DNA of 64,000 bases, taken from Chromatiales bacterium. Its GTDB lineage: Bacteria > Pseudomonadota > Gammaproteobacteria > UBA6429. Positions 9,320 to 19,413 of this stretch are shown here, one piece after another. A model generated the notes under the pieces. That model was not told where the DNA came from. It saw only the letters and a program-made list of their open reading frames with translations, and ran no database searches. The number at the start of each line of letters is the position of its first letter. The stretch's first letter is position 1. The DNA is taken from NCBI GenBank assembly GCA_027076405.1, contig JALTJN010000365.1:86810-150809 (forward strand). The letters are read 5' to 3'. The position numbers and the translations under genes were made by a program.

Positions 9320-11845
9320 TTATGCCGGTTTATTTTTATCATACTCAACAAACCACTGTTTAATCTTTGATGAAGGCATTGGTTTGGAAACATAATACCC
9401 CTGAACATAATCACAACCTAATATACTCAAATCTGTAAGTGTCTTGTCATTTTCGACTCCTTCAGCGACAACTGATAACCCAAGGTTATGAGCCAACTCT
9501 ATTGTCGAGTGAACAATAATCCCATCATTCTCATTCTCAAGCATATCTATAACAAATGATTTATCTATCTTTAAATATTTAACAGGTAGCAATTTCAGAT
9601 AAGCTAAAGAAGAAAAACCAGTACCATAATCATCAATTGATAGCTCTACTCCCATATCATTTAATGTTTCAAGTACTTCTTTTGCCCTTACAGGGTCACT
9701 CATAACAGCACTTTCAGTAATTTCAAACGTGAGATTATTCGGACTAACCTTTTCTTTTTCTAACGTTGATTGTATGCAGTTAATTAACTCTCCATCTTGC
9801 AAATTCATCACCGACAAATTTATTGCCAGTGAAATATTTCTTTTATTCCATTTAGCATATTCATTAACTGATTTCTGAATCACCCAGTAAGTTAATTCAG
9901 ATATCAAACCTGTTTGTTCTGCCATTTTAATGATTTGCTCAACAGGAAGCATACCTTGTTCGGGATGATCCCAGCGAATCAATGCTTCAACACTGGTAAC
10001 ATTCTTACTTTTCACTTCAACTACAGGTTGAAAATAAATTTGAATTCTATCTGATGGCTCTTTTAATTCGGCTTTAAAATCTGCCAGTAAAGTTAAGTTA
10101 TCAGCATTGTAATAATCTTTTTCTGTTTTATAAAATTCCTGATTTTTATTTTCACGTTTTGCGCTATACATTGCAATATCAGCATGCTGTATTAGTGTAT
10201 CAGGATCAAGACCATCTTTTGGAAAAGAAGCTACTCCAACACTCAAACCAACATGAAGGCGTTGATCATTAATTGTTATGACGCTTTCAACTTTCTTTAC
10301 AATCCTTTCTATAAAAGACTCAATTTGCTGCTTATCACTGTAGCTGGTAATAATAGCAAACTCATCACCACCTAATCGCGCAACTGTATCCGTTGCACGT
10401 AAACATTCCTCAAGTCGTTTAGAAATTTTCCGTAACACGACATCTCCAACAGGATGGCCTAATGTATCATTTATATCTTTAAACCGATCCAGATCCAGTA
10501 ACAATAATGACATTTCTGTATCGTTTCTTTCTGCCTGACGAATACTTTGATCCAGCCGATCTTGTAATAAAGCACGATTTGGCAGGCCAGTTAAAGAATC
10601 ATGCATCGCTTGAAATTCAAGAACCATTTGTCGATGATGAACTTGTTTCCGCATATGATTGAAGGCGTTAACTAAAATATTTATTTCTTTACTATTCCTA
10701 CTTTCAAAGTGAAGAAGTTGTTCCGAGCTTGCGGGGTCGGCCTGAATTGCTTCCGTTATCATTTCTATAGGCAATAATAATGATTTGTTTAATTTGAAAT
10801 ATATAAAAACAACAAATAAAATAGCGATTGAAGTTAAAAACCATAGTTCTCTGTTAATTATTTTTGCTGCAACGTCAACATGTAAAGTGTTTTCAGATGA
10901 CCACAGGCTTAACTTCTTTTCCAACTCAGCTAATTCATCAAACATATTTTTCTGCAACGGCTGTATAGTCTGCCGTATATAATTTATATCAGTGCGCCAG
11001 ACATTTGATTTTCTAATTAATAATAAGTCCTGGTAATTTTTATACCACTGCCTAGAACTATTTTTCATTGTGTCTAATGCAACTTCAGTCTCAAAACCAA
11101 GACCACCTTTCCCTCTTATTTCAGAAAGTTTTTTTAATTTTTCTTCAATAATTGAATGGTAATTCTTAATATTATATTCTTGGCTAATATTTCTGCTATT
11201 TAATCCTGCAAAACGAATAATTGCAGCACGAAAATCAAGTATCTTTAATCGCCATATATTTCTTAAATCATCTAAAATTGTATAAACCTCAGAAAAATAT
11301 TTTTTATCTTCTAATTCACCTGTTTCTTTAATAGCTTGGCTTAGAGCTGTTTCAAATTCTACATTGGGCTCAAGTAATGTAGTATTAATAAAAGGTAACA
11401 TTGGATAAAGCCAGTTCACATCTTTTCTTAAAGTTAATAAATTATTAATTTTAGAGTTAAGCTTTTCATGGATAGTCACTAACTTATGAACCTGTTTAAC
11501 AAGTCCGGTTTCATTAATCCCTTTAATTTCAAGAAGCTCATCTAATTTTTTTCCTATTGAGCCAAAATATATTGTGATTTTATTCTCTTGTAATTTGTCC
11601 GTGTCACTTAAGATTTCATATAAAGATTTATCGGCTTGCCACATTTTCTTTCGTAAATCATCAACATGAATAAAAATATTGTCGTATAATTTTAAAAGAA
11701 CTGTATTTTTTTCTGTTGCATATTTAAAATAAAAGCTGGCGGCAACAGTCCCTAAAACTAAAAGTGTAACGACTAAAATAGAAGATGCGACGTATTGAAA
11801 ACGAAGGCTTGCTCTTGATTTTTCATGTGAATGGTGCTGAGTCAT
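9320..11845 (-). CDS. Membrane-bound GGDEF-EAL protein (cyclic di-GMP turnover)
   Basis: Order over 841 residues: TM1 about 17-40; a periplasmic helical sensor region about 41-330 with no recognised ligand motif; TM2 about 333-352; a HAMP-like linker about 353-405; GGDEF domain about 410-575; EAL domain about 585-830. GGDEF is intact (492-496), with an RATD inhibitory I-site at 483-486, exactly five residues upstream. The EAL domain keeps EAL (620-622), IDDYGTGFSS (737-746), KIDKSF (from Lys759) and AEGVE (794-798). On residues alone both diguanylate cyclase and phosphodiesterase activity are possible; which one dominates cannot be told. It is expressed alone, convergent with the membrane protein gene on its left. 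Confidence 0.95.
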   Translation of the reverse strand: MTQHHSHEKSRASLRFQYVASSILVVTLLVLGTVAASFYFKYATEKNTVLLKLYDNIFIHVDDLRKKMWQADKSLYEILSDTDKLQENKITIYFGSIGKKLDELLEIKGINETGLVKQVHKLVTIHEKLNSKINNLLTLRKDVNWLYPMLPFINTTLLEPNVEFETALSQAIKETGELEDKKYFSEVYTILDDLRNIWRLKILDFRAAIIRFAGLNSRNISQEYNIKNYHSIIEEKLKKLSEIRGKGGLGFETEVALDTMKNSSRQWYKNYQDLLLIRKSNVWRTDINYIRQTIQPLQKNMFDELAELEKKLSLWSSENTLHVDVAAKIINRELWFLTSIAILFVVFIYFKLNKSLLLPIEMITEAIQADPASSEQLLHFESRNSKEINILVNAFNHMRKQVHHRQMVLEFQAMHDSLTGLPNRALLQDRLDQSIRQAERNDTEMSLLLLDLDRFKDINDTLGHPVGDVVLRKISKRLEECLRATDTVARLGGDEFAIITSYSDKQQIESFIERIVKKVESVITINDQRLHVGLSVGVASFPKDGLDPDTLIQHADIAMYSAKRENKNQEFYKTEKDYYNADNLTLLADFKAELKEPSDRIQIYFQPVVEVKSKNVTSVEALIRWDHPEQGMLPVEQIIKMAEQTGLISELTYWVIQKSVNEYAKWNKRNISLAINLSVMNLQDGELINCIQSTLEKEKVSPNNLTFEITESAVMSDPVRAKEVLETLNDMGVELSIDDYGTGFSSLAYLKLLPVKYLKIDKSFVIDMLENENDGIIVHSTIELAHNLGLSVVAEGVENDKTLTDLSILGCDYVQGYYVSKPMPSSKIKQWFVEYDKNKPA

Positions 11846-12005
11846 AAACGGCTCTGTAATCTACATGCAAAAAGTATTTAGATGTAGCTAAGTTATTGAA
11901 TTAATACTAGTTATTATCGGCACTTGAGGGGAAATATTTAATTGATGTTTGATATTTTTAATAATTATGAATGCAGCAAAAATTGAACGCCTAACCTATT
12001 GATAG

Positions 12006-14672
12006 TTAGACTATTTTTATTGTATTTTTAATAATATCACGAATTTCCGGTACACATGAGCCGCAATTGGTTCCTGCTTTTAAAATATCACCAACCTGCT
12101 CCGGACTTGTTACTCCTTGCGAGCTTATCGTATCTGTTAATGTCGTGAGCCCGACATTGAAGCAGGCACACACTATACGGCCACTGTCTTTTACATTTCC
12201 CTGTGGTTTTCCTGTCAAAATGCTTGTTCGATCTTTATCAGAAAGTCTGGAATCTTTGAATAGTTTTAATAACCAGTCACGTTCAGGCAAAGAAAAATCC
12301 GGGCCAATAAAAATACAGCTTTCCAGTCGCCCGTGTTCAATTCGTGCTGCACGATATCTATTTGCCGCAGCATCATGATATTCAGTCCATTCAACCTGTT
12401 CTGATTGCTGACACAATAAACTACGTGCGCATTCAGCCCAGTCTTTCGGAATTTGATCTCCTGATATTTCATAACGCCAAAGTCCCTGACCACGACTACA
12501 TGCCCAATAATTTGCATTAACCAAATTGAGTTTTCGCCGCGATAACACAAAACCATACCATTGAGATTTATAGGGTTTAACATTAACCGGAGTGGCTTTA
12601 TATTCAGGCTGTCCGGAGAATGGATCAACTACTGCAGCAATCAGGCTATCAACTCCAGCCTGACTAGCGAATTGATTACTCCAGTGCATTGGAATAAATA
12701 CACTTCCCTGTTGTTGTGATTCAGATATATTTACACGGCAAATAATATCCGCCATAGCACTTGATACCTGTGCCAGTTCATTATTTTTTAACTCTACCAA
12801 CTCAGCATCTAGCGGATGTATTTCAATATACGGTTCATATATGTGACCGGATAATCTGGCTGATTTTCCTGTGCGTGTCATGGTATGCCATTGATCGCGA
12901 ATTCGCCCGGTATTCAAGCTTAATGGGAATTGCTTTGAAACTGATAAAGCCGGTTTGTGATTCTTTACCGATATAAATTTTGCTTTCGTATTTTCAGTAA
13001 AAAACACACCATCACTAAACAATCGCGCAGTACCTGATGGTTTTTCTTTTGTTATCGGCCACTGTAATGGCTCAAGATCATCATATTCAGTGTAACTTAA
13101 ATTTTGTAATCCTGAAATATCAAAATCACGTTTACCATTATTCTTATAACCTGAAAGCTGTGCATGTTCTTTAAATATATCGGCAGGTTCAGTGTATGAA
13201 AACTGCTCTGTGTAGCCTAAGCGTTTTGCGACTTCAGATATAATCCACCAATCAGCCCGAGCCTCACCGGGAGATGATAAAAATGCACGCTGTCGAGTTA
13301 TCCTTCTTTCCGAATTGGTAACCGTACCATCACGCTCGCCCCATGTTTGTGCGGGTAAAAGTACATTTGCATACTTCGTTGTATCAGTATTACGCATACA
13401 GTCAGAAACAACAACAAATTCACATTTTTCCAATGCTTGTTTAACTTTATTACTGTCCGGTAATGTGACAGCAGGATTTGTTGCCATAATCCAGACAGCT
13501 TTAATTTTACCCGACTCAATCGCATCAAAAAGCTCAACTGCTTTTAAGCCTTCTTTAACAGGTATTTTAGAAGATCCCCAAAACTCTTTTACCAAACTTC
13601 GATGCTCTACATTTTCAATCGCCATGTGAGCAGCTAACTGATTCGCCAGTCCACCTACTTCACGTCCACCCATCGCATTAGGCTGACCGGTAAATGAAAA
13701 AGGCCCCATACCAGGACGACCAATACGGCCAGTGTATAAATGGCAATTAATAATACTATTAACTCTATCTGTCCCGTACGACCATTGGTTAATCCCTTGA
13801 GAAAAGACAGTAACAACACGTTCAGTACGTGCAAATAAACGATAAAACTTTTCAACGCTGTCATCGCTTAAACCACACAGATTGGCTACTTTGCCAATCG
13901 AAGAAGCGTAAGACTCTGCCATTGCTAAAGCATCATCCAATCCATCGGTAAAATTATTAATAAATAATTCGTTTTGTTCACCCACATTGTTTAAATGGAC
14001 GAGTAAACCATTAAATAAAATATGATCCGTTCCAGGTTTAATGGCTAAATGAATATCCGCAATATCACAACTTGCAGTATGACGAGGATCAATCACCACC
14101 ACGATCATATCTGGATTATCTGTTTTAGCTTTTTTAATTCGCTGAAATAAAACAGGATGGCACCAGGCAGCATTTGAACCAGTTAGAATAACCAGCTTGG
14201 CACGTTCTAAATCTTCATAGCTACAAGGAACAGTATCTGAACCAAAAGCACGCTTCTGAGCAGCGACAACTGAAGACATGCAAAGACGTGAATTAGTATC
14301 AATATTTGCACTACCAATAAACCCTTTCATGAGCTTATTGGCAACATAGTAATCTTCTGTTAATAACTGGCCGGAAACATAAAAAGCCACTGAATCAATA
14401 CCGTGCTCATGAATAATTTCCTGAAAACGGTAAGCAACCGCATTCAATGCTGTATTCCAACTTTGGGTATTACCATCGACTTCCGGATACAACAAACGGC
14501 CTTCCATACTTAAGGTATCGCCAAGCGCTGCGCCCTTTGAACACAAACGTCCAAAGTTAGAAGGATGTTCCGGATCAGCAGAAATAGTGACTTGCCCTTC
14601 CTCATCAACTTGGGCTAAAACGCCGCAGCCGACACCACAATAAGGACATGTTGTTTTAACTTCTGAAAACAC
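12006..14672 (-). CDS. nasA: Assimilatory nitrate reductase catalytic subunit with C-terminal BFD-like [2Fe-2S] domain
   Basis: This cytosolic molybdoenzyme reduces nitrate to nitrite. I prefer the GTG at 14672 (888 residues), with AGG 10 bases upstream; a TTG at 14699 would add nine residues but abuts a repeat arm. Numbered from the GTG, Cys9, Cys12, Cys16 and Cys44 bind the N-terminal [4Fe-4S] cluster, and Cys131 (SRLCMSS) is the predicted Mo ligand. The molybdopterin dinucleotide domain begins near LNTGRIRDQWHTMTRTG. The extra C-terminus has Cys835, Cys837, Cys870 and Cys873 in CxC...CxxC form, the BFD-type [2Fe-2S] pattern of NasA/NarB enzymes. No nitrite reductase or nitrate transporter gene is in the window. 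Confidence 0.93.
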   Translation of the reverse strand: MFSEVKTTCPYCGVGCGVLAQVDEEGQVTISADPEHPSNFGRLCSKGAALGDTLSMEGRLLYPEVDGNTQSWNTALNAVAYRFQEIIHEHGIDSVAFYVSGQLLTEDYYVANKLMKGFIGSANIDTNSRLCMSSVVAAQKRAFGSDTVPCSYEDLERAKLVILTGSNAAWCHPVLFQRIKKAKTDNPDMIVVVIDPRHTASCDIADIHLAIKPGTDHILFNGLLVHLNNVGEQNELFINNFTDGLDDALAMAESYASSIGKVANLCGLSDDSVEKFYRLFARTERVVTVFSQGINQWSYGTDRVNSIINCHLYTGRIGRPGMGPFSFTGQPNAMGGREVGGLANQLAAHMAIENVEHRSLVKEFWGSSKIPVKEGLKAVELFDAIESGKIKAVWIMATNPAVTLPDSNKVKQALEKCEFVVVSDCMRNTDTTKYANVLLPAQTWGERDGTVTNSERRITRQRAFLSSPGEARADWWIISEVAKRLGYTEQFSYTEPADIFKEHAQLSGYKNNGKRDFDISGLQNLSYTEYDDLEPLQWPITKEKPSGTARLFSDGVFFTENTKAKFISVKNHKPALSVSKQFPLSLNTGRIRDQWHTMTRTGKSARLSGHIYEPYIEIHPLDAELVELKNNELAQVSSAMADIICRVNISESQQQGSVFIPMHWSNQFASQAGVDSLIAAVVDPFSGQPEYKATPVNVKPYKSQWYGFVLSRRKLNLVNANYWACSRGQGLWRYEISGDQIPKDWAECARSLLCQQSEQVEWTEYHDAAANRYRAARIEHGRLESCIFIGPDFSLPERDWLLKLFKDSRLSDKDRTSILTGKPQGNVKDSGRIVCACFNVGLTTLTDTISSQGVTSPEQVGDILKAGTNCGSCVPEIRDIIKNTIKIV

Positions 14673-14705
14673 TGATTTAATACCTAAAAAAAGATTCAAT
14701 AAATT

Positions 14706-14834
14706 TTACCACGAAGGACACAAAGAACACCAAGGTAGAAAAATAAACCACAATAAACACGAGGTGAATTGTGTATATCGATTAAAACATTATACGGGGT
14801 TTCTTTGTGTTCTCTGTGACCTTAGTAGCTAAGT
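14706..14834. repeat. CCACGAAGGACAC inverted-repeat element, copy 1
   Basis: The left arm ACCACGAAGGACACAAAGAA (from 14706) and a right arm near 14809-14834, whose reverse complement begins TTAGCTACTAAGGTCACAGA, are inverted and imperfectly matched around a unique centre of about 75 bases. It lies between ihfB and nasA, and its left edge touches the nasA 5' end. Three further copies occur at 20752, 25288 and 30854. No coding capacity. Confidence 0.85.
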
Positions 14835-14845
14835 ATTTTGACATA

Positions 14846-14882
14846 AAAAAACGGCATAGAGTTTTCACTTTATGCCGTTTTT
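14846..14882 (-). terminator. Rho-independent terminator downstream of ihfB
   Basis: AAAACGGCATA and TATGCCGTTTT pair around a 12-base loop (14859-14870) and are flanked by A and T runs on both sides, so the hairpin would work in either direction. It lies about 30 bases after the ihfB stop and closes the long minus-strand operon. Confidence 0.9.
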
Positions 14883-14910
14883 GATTATTAGTACAAACTA
14901 GAATTCAGTA

Positions 14911-15216
14911 TTAAGGAGTAATTTCAACCCTTGTCATACTTTCATTGACTCGTTCCCGCATTTCCTTACCCGGTTTGAAGTGAGGAACATACTTTGCAGT
15001 TAGCTCCACAGAATCACCCGTTTTTGGATTACGACCCACACGAGGTGGGCGGTAATGTAATGAAAAGCTACCAAAACCACGAATTTCGATACGTTCGCCG
15101 TTTGCCAACGTTGTTGCCATATGCTCCAACATGTTCTTAACGGCCAACTCAACGTCTTTATAAGCCAGTTGAGTCTGCTTTTGTGCCAGAATTTCGATTA
15201 GTTCTGATTTTGTCAT
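14911..15216 (-). CDS. ihfB: Integration host factor subunit beta
   Basis: This small DNA-bending protein pairs with IHF-alpha to bind and sharply kink specific sites in the nucleoid. The 101 residues are slightly longer than the usual 94-95, owing to an extended C-terminus ([12 protein letters not shown]). The conserved arm is [26 protein letters not shown] (about 43-68), which includes the intercalating proline and the RNPKTG turn; MTKSELIE at the start is typical of the beta subunit. It follows rpsA by 91 bases, the normal order cmk-rpsA-ihfB, and is followed by a strong terminator. Confidence 0.97.
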   Translation of the reverse strand: MTKSELIEILAQKQTQLAYKDVELAVKNMLEHMATTLANGERIEIRGFGSFSLHYRPPRVGRNPKTGDSVELTAKYVPHFKPGKEMRERVNESMTRVEITP

Positions 15217-15307
15217 TATTATTCCTAAACGATTACCTTGTCTATCTAACTACTATAATACAAGTTACGCCAATATGGAATCCAATTTTGTCACTAATAT
15301 CAGGAAC

Positions 15308-16984
15308 TTACTCGTCCCCACTACCCATTTGCTCTTTCAATAAATCACCTAAAGTGCCGCCTGTTGGTGCTGCGCCACTCTTGTAATCACTGATAGTCGC
15401 TTTTTCTTCAGCAGTATCTTTCGCTTTAATCGACAAGCTGATGTTACGGCTCTTACGATCAATACCCGTGAATTTAGCTTCAACTTCTTCTCCGGTTGTT
15501 AATACTGTACGAGCATCTTCAACACGGTCACGTGAAAGTTCTGATGCACGAAGGTAACCTTCAACACCATTACCTAAATCGATCACAGCGCCTTTCGCAT
15601 CAACTTCACCGATAACACCTTTAACAATGCTACCTTTTGGATTCGCTGCTACGAAATCAGCATACGGGTCTTTATCTAATTGCTTGATACCTAAAGAGAT
15701 ACGTTCACGTTCAGGGTCAACAGAAAGTACAACAGCATTAATCTCGTCGCCTTTCTTGTAATTACGAACCGCTTCTTCACCAGAATCGTTCCATGAGATA
15801 TCAGATAAGTGAACCAGACCATCAATACCACCGTCCATACCAATGAAGATACCGAAATCAGTGATTGATTTGATTGTACCTGTCACCTTGTCACCTTTAG
15901 TGAAGTTACCTGCAAAATCATCCCAAGGGTTAGCCTGACATTGCTTCATACCTAATGAAATACGACGACGTTCTTCGTCGATATCAAGAACAACAACTTC
16001 AACTTCATCACCTAATGCAACAACTTTGCTTGGGTGAATGTTTTTGTTAGTCCAGTCCATTTCAGAAACGTGAACCAAACCTTCAACGCCTTCTTCAAGC
16101 TCGATGAAACAACCGTAATCAGCAATATTACTGACTTTACCGAATAAACGAGTGTGCTCAGGGTAACGACGAGCAATGTCTACCCATGGATCTTCACCCA
16201 TTTGCTTAAGTCCTAATGAAACACGCATACGTTCTTTATCAAACTTAAGAACTTTAACGTCGATTTCTGTACCCACTTCAACGATTTCACTTGGGTGCTT
16301 AACACGTTTCCAAGCCATATCTGTGATGTGTAATAGACCGTCAACGCCACCTAAATCAACGAATGCGCCGTATTCAGTTAAGTTCTTAACCACACCCTTA
16401 ACGATAGCGCCTTCTTGCATGCTTTCTAATAGAGCATCACGGTCTGCACCGCCTTCTAATTCAACTACTGCGCGACGTGAAACAACAACGTTGTTACGTT
16501 TTTGATCAAGTTTAATAACTTTAAATTCTAATTCTTTATTTTCCAGGTAGCTTGTGTCACGAACAGGGCGAACATCAACTAAAGAACCCGGTAAGAAGGC
16601 ACGAATGTTACCAAGGTCAACGGTGAAACCACCTTTAACTTTATCGGCAATCGTACCAACCACTGTTTCATTTGCTTCGTGAGCTTTTTCAAGACTGGTC
16701 CATGCTTCTGCACGTTTTGCTTTTTCACGTGATAAACGTGTTTCACCAAAACCATCATCCATCATGTCCATAGCAACATCAACTTTGTCGCCTACAACAA
16801 CTTCAATTTCGCCGTTTTCATTAAAAAACTGAGATAAAGGAATAACACCTTCTGACTTAAGACCGGCGTTAACAACAACAAAGTCGCTGTCAATTTGTAC
16901 AACTGTGCCTGAAATAATTGATCCAGGACGCATTTGCGTATTAACTAAACTTTCTTCAAATAATTCTGCAAAACTTTCGCTCAT
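15308..16984 (-). CDS. rpsA: 30S ribosomal protein S1
   Basis: S1 binds mRNA leaders and lets the ribosome start on structured or weakly SD-led messages. The start is the ATG at 16984 ([13 protein letters not shown], matching the E. coli start), with AAAGG upstream; a longer frame to 17002 adds six residues and is not needed. The 558 residues contain six S1-type OB folds, seen as repeated [24 protein letters not shown] / [15 protein letters not shown] / [15 protein letters not shown] blocks and repeated RRISLGMKQ / [10 protein letters not shown] ends. It lies between cmk and ihfB as in other gammaproteobacteria. Confidence 0.98.
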   Translation of the reverse strand: MSESFAELFEESLVNTQMRPGSIISGTVVQIDSDFVVVNAGLKSEGVIPLSQFFNENGEIEVVVGDKVDVAMDMMDDGFGETRLSREKAKRAEAWTSLEKAHEANETVVGTIADKVKGGFTVDLGNIRAFLPGSLVDVRPVRDTSYLENKELEFKVIKLDQKRNNVVVSRRAVVELEGGADRDALLESMQEGAIVKGVVKNLTEYGAFVDLGGVDGLLHITDMAWKRVKHPSEIVEVGTEIDVKVLKFDKERMRVSLGLKQMGEDPWVDIARRYPEHTRLFGKVSNIADYGCFIELEEGVEGLVHVSEMDWTNKNIHPSKVVALGDEVEVVVLDIDEERRRISLGMKQCQANPWDDFAGNFTKGDKVTGTIKSITDFGIFIGMDGGIDGLVHLSDISWNDSGEEAVRNYKKGDEINAVVLSVDPERERISLGIKQLDKDPYADFVAANPKGSIVKGVIGEVDAKGAVIDLGNGVEGYLRASELSRDRVEDARTVLTTGEEVEAKFTGIDRKSRNISLSIKAKDTAEEKATISDYKSGAAPTGGTLGDLLKEQMGSGDE

Positions 16985-17085
16985 TTTAGATATGCCTTTC
17001 ATAGATCAAATTAATCATTCGATCCGGGGTTATGTCATAGCTGGTCTCTGGCGAGGCAAACACTACGAACTGTTAATAAAATAGA

Positions 17086-17108
17086 TTTGATACACTTGCG
17101 GTATCAAA
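17086..17108 (-). promoter_or_regulatory. Hairpin in the cmk-rpsA gap
   Basis: TTTGATAC (17086-17093) and GTATCAAA (17101-17108) form a perfect 8-bp stem with a 7-base loop, about 100 bases upstream of rpsA. It is AT-rich and not followed by a clean T run on the minus strand, so it is more likely a leader or processing hairpin than an efficient terminator. rpsA is autogenously regulated through its leader in E. coli; whether this hairpin takes part is inference. Confidence 0.4.
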
Positions 17109-17152
17109 CCCGTTAGCTTGATTTTAAGCTCAAGACTTCCTAATTTCAGGAT

Positions 17153-17863
17153 TCAGAATTGTTTTTCACAAATAGCTAATACTTGTTCAACAACTTGTTC
17201 AATACTTAAGTCTGAAGTATCAATAATCACGGCATCTGCAGCGGGTTTAAGCGGTGATGCTGTACGAGAACTGTCCCTCTCGTCGCGTTCGTTGATGTCC
17301 TTTAAAAGGGCGGCAAGATTACCATCAATACCCTTTGATTTCAACTGTTTATAGCGTCTTTGCGCCCGTTCTTCTGCACTGGCAGTAAGGAAAACTTTGG
17401 CTTTAGCGTCAGGGAAAATAGCCGTTCCCATGTCACGACCATCTGCTACCAGACCCGGGGCCTGACGAAAATCGCGTTGACGTTGGAATAGAGCTTCACG
17501 AACTTTTGGCATTGCAGCCACAATAGAAGCTGCATTACCGGTCTTTTCCGTGCGTAACTCTGCGCCTACGACCTGACCTTCAAGAATAATTTGCAGTTCT
17601 TGAGAAACACCACCATCAGATTGCATGGAATCTGCTTCAACCAGCTTAAACTCGACATCCAAACTAGCAGCATAATCAGCTATTTCATCTTCATTCTCTA
17701 AAGAAAGATGGTTATTTTGAGCTCCAAAGGCAACTAAACGATACAAAGCCCCGCTATCGAGTACATGCCAGCCTAACTTTTGTGCAACATGCTGAACAAT
17801 TGTGCCTTTTCCTGAACCACTGGGACCATCAATCGTTAAAACAGGCGCTTGCTTATCTTCCAT
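17153..17863 (-). CDS. cmk: Cytidylate kinase
   Basis: Cmk phosphorylates CMP and dCMP with ATP. The P-loop GPSGSGKGT sits at about residues 14-22, followed by [25 protein letters not shown] (about 143-156) and the Arg-rich lid [14 protein letters not shown] choose the ATG at 17863 (236 residues); a TTG four codons earlier is also open. The ATG lies inside the last codons of manC, so the two genes overlap by 11 bases (stop at 17853) and are probably translationally coupled. cmk-rpsA-ihfB is the conserved order. Confidence 0.95.
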   Translation of the reverse strand: MEDKQAPVLTIDGPSGSGKGTIVQHVAQKLGWHVLDSGALYRLVAFGAQNNHLSLENEDEIADYAASLDVEFKLVEADSMQSDGGVSQELQIILEGQVVGAELRTEKTGNAASIVAAMPKVREALFQRQRDFRQAPGLVADGRDMGTAIFPDAKAKVFLTASAEERAQRRYKQLKSKGIDGNLAALLKDINERDERDSSRTASPLKPAADAVIIDTSDLSIEQVVEQVLAICEKQF

Positions 17864-19286
17864 AAATATCTTCAAAACGAACGATATCGTCTTCTCCTAA
17901 ATAAGAGCCGGACTGCACCTCAATCATTTCCAGAGGAATTGTACCGGTGTTTTCCAGCCGATGTTTAGTGCCAACAGGAATATAAGTTGACTGGTTTTCA
18001 GTTACCAGAAAGGTTTCATCACCACGGGTGACTTTCGCGGTGCCACTTACCACAATCCAGTGCTCTGCGCGGTGATGGTGCATTTGCAGTGACAAAATGG
18101 CGCCCGGATTAACCGTGATCCGTTTAACCTGATAACGCTCCCCCTTATCTATGCTATCGAAATGTCCCCAGGGACGATAAACACAACGATGCGCCAGATG
18201 TTCATCCCTACCCTCGGACTTGATCCATTCAACCACGGTTTTAACATCCTGAACTTGATCACGATGTGCAACTAAAATGGCATCTGCTGTTTCTACCACA
18301 ACCGTATCTTTTAAACCTACCGCAGCAATCAAACGTTGTTGACTGTGTATCATGGAGTTTTCACTGTTTATGGTAACAACATCACCATGCGTGACATTAC
18401 CATCAGCATCTTTATCTCCAATATGCCAGAGCTCTGACCACGCCCCTACATCGGACCAACCGGCATTTAAACGTACCACAGCGGCTTTTGTTGTTGAGTC
18501 TTCAACCATTTTTTCAGCAACAGCATAATCAATTGAATCGGAGGGGCAAGCAGTAAAAGCTTCATCATCTATACGGTAAAAATCGAGTTCTTTCTTACCC
18601 TTTGCATAGGCTTTTTCACATGCAGCGAGAATCGCAGAAGCGTGTTGGCCAATTTGTTGAAGCCAGACAGAGCTTTTCATCATAAACATGCCGCTGTTCC
18701 AAAGGAATTCGCCACTGTCTAGATATTTTTGTGCCGTTTCAGCATTCGGTTTTTCAACAAATTGAGAAATAACAAAGCTTTCATCATTAATCACTTTGCC
18801 TTGTTTAATATAGCCATAACCGGTTTCTGCTTTTGTTGGCACAATACCGAATGTTACTAACATGTCCTGTGCTGCCAGTTTGGAACCTTCCGTTAAAATG
18901 AGCTGGAAAGTTTTAGTATCCTGAATAACATGATCGGCTGGCATAACCAGTAAAATATCGTCGTTCCCTGATTCTCTATTTGCGATGGCAGCAAGCGTTA
19001 AAGCCGGTGCTGTATTTCGACCAACAGGTTCAAGGATAAGGGCATCAGACTGAACATGTATTTCTCGTAATTGTTCTGCGACTAAAAAACGATGGGCATC
19101 ATTACAAATCACTGTGACGGTATCAGAAACATTCGGAAAATTTTCAAGTCTTGTAATAGTATCTTGCAATAAGGTTTGTTCGCCGACTAAAGGCAATAAT
19201 TGCTTAGGATAAAGCTGGCGAGATAAAGGCCACAAGCGTGTACCGGAACCACCTGAAAGAATGACGGGCTTAACAGTTATACTCAT
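17853..19286 (-). CDS. manC: Mannose-1-phosphate guanylyltransferase / mannose-6-phosphate isomerase
   Basis: This bifunctional enzyme makes mannose-6-phosphate and GDP-mannose for exopolysaccharide or LPS. The 477 residues are the family length. The N-terminal nucleotidyltransferase has [13 protein letters not shown] (11-23), [10 protein letters not shown] (about 112-121) and FVEKP (about 177). The C-terminal cupin-type type II PMI domain has [11 protein letters not shown] (about 349-359), [18 protein letters not shown] with metal-binding histidines, and [10 protein letters not shown]. It lies between aroA and cmk, which are usually adjacent, and overlaps cmk. This is an unusual insertion into the supraoperon; no other sugar-nucleotide gene is nearby. 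Confidence 0.95.
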   Translation of the reverse strand: MSITVKPVILSGGSGTRLWPLSRQLYPKQLLPLVGEQTLLQDTITRLENFPNVSDTVTVICNDAHRFLVAEQLREIHVQSDALILEPVGRNTAPALTLAAIANRESGNDDILLVMPADHVIQDTKTFQLILTEGSKLAAQDMLVTFGIVPTKAETGYGYIKQGKVINDESFVISQFVEKPNAETAQKYLDSGEFLWNSGMFMMKSSVWLQQIGQHASAILAACEKAYAKGKKELDFYRIDDEAFTACPSDSIDYAVAEKMVEDSTTKAAVVRLNAGWSDVGAWSELWHIGDKDADGNVTHGDVVTINSENSMIHSQQRLIAAVGLKDTVVVETADAILVAHRDQVQDVKTVVEWIKSEGRDEHLAHRCVYRPWGHFDSIDKGERYQVKRITVNPGAILSLQMHHHRAEHWIVVSGTAKVTRGDETFLVTENQSTYIPVGTKHRLENTGTIPLEMIEVQSGSYLGEDDIVRFEDIYGR

Positions 19287-19413
19287 TAAATTTTAATCCT
19301 TTATACTTTATTCTTTTAATATTAATTTTTAACATCACGCTATTAATTATCTAAAATAACGATATGAATTCTTAAAACAAGACTATTAACTTTTTAATAA
19401 AAGCTAATTCAAA

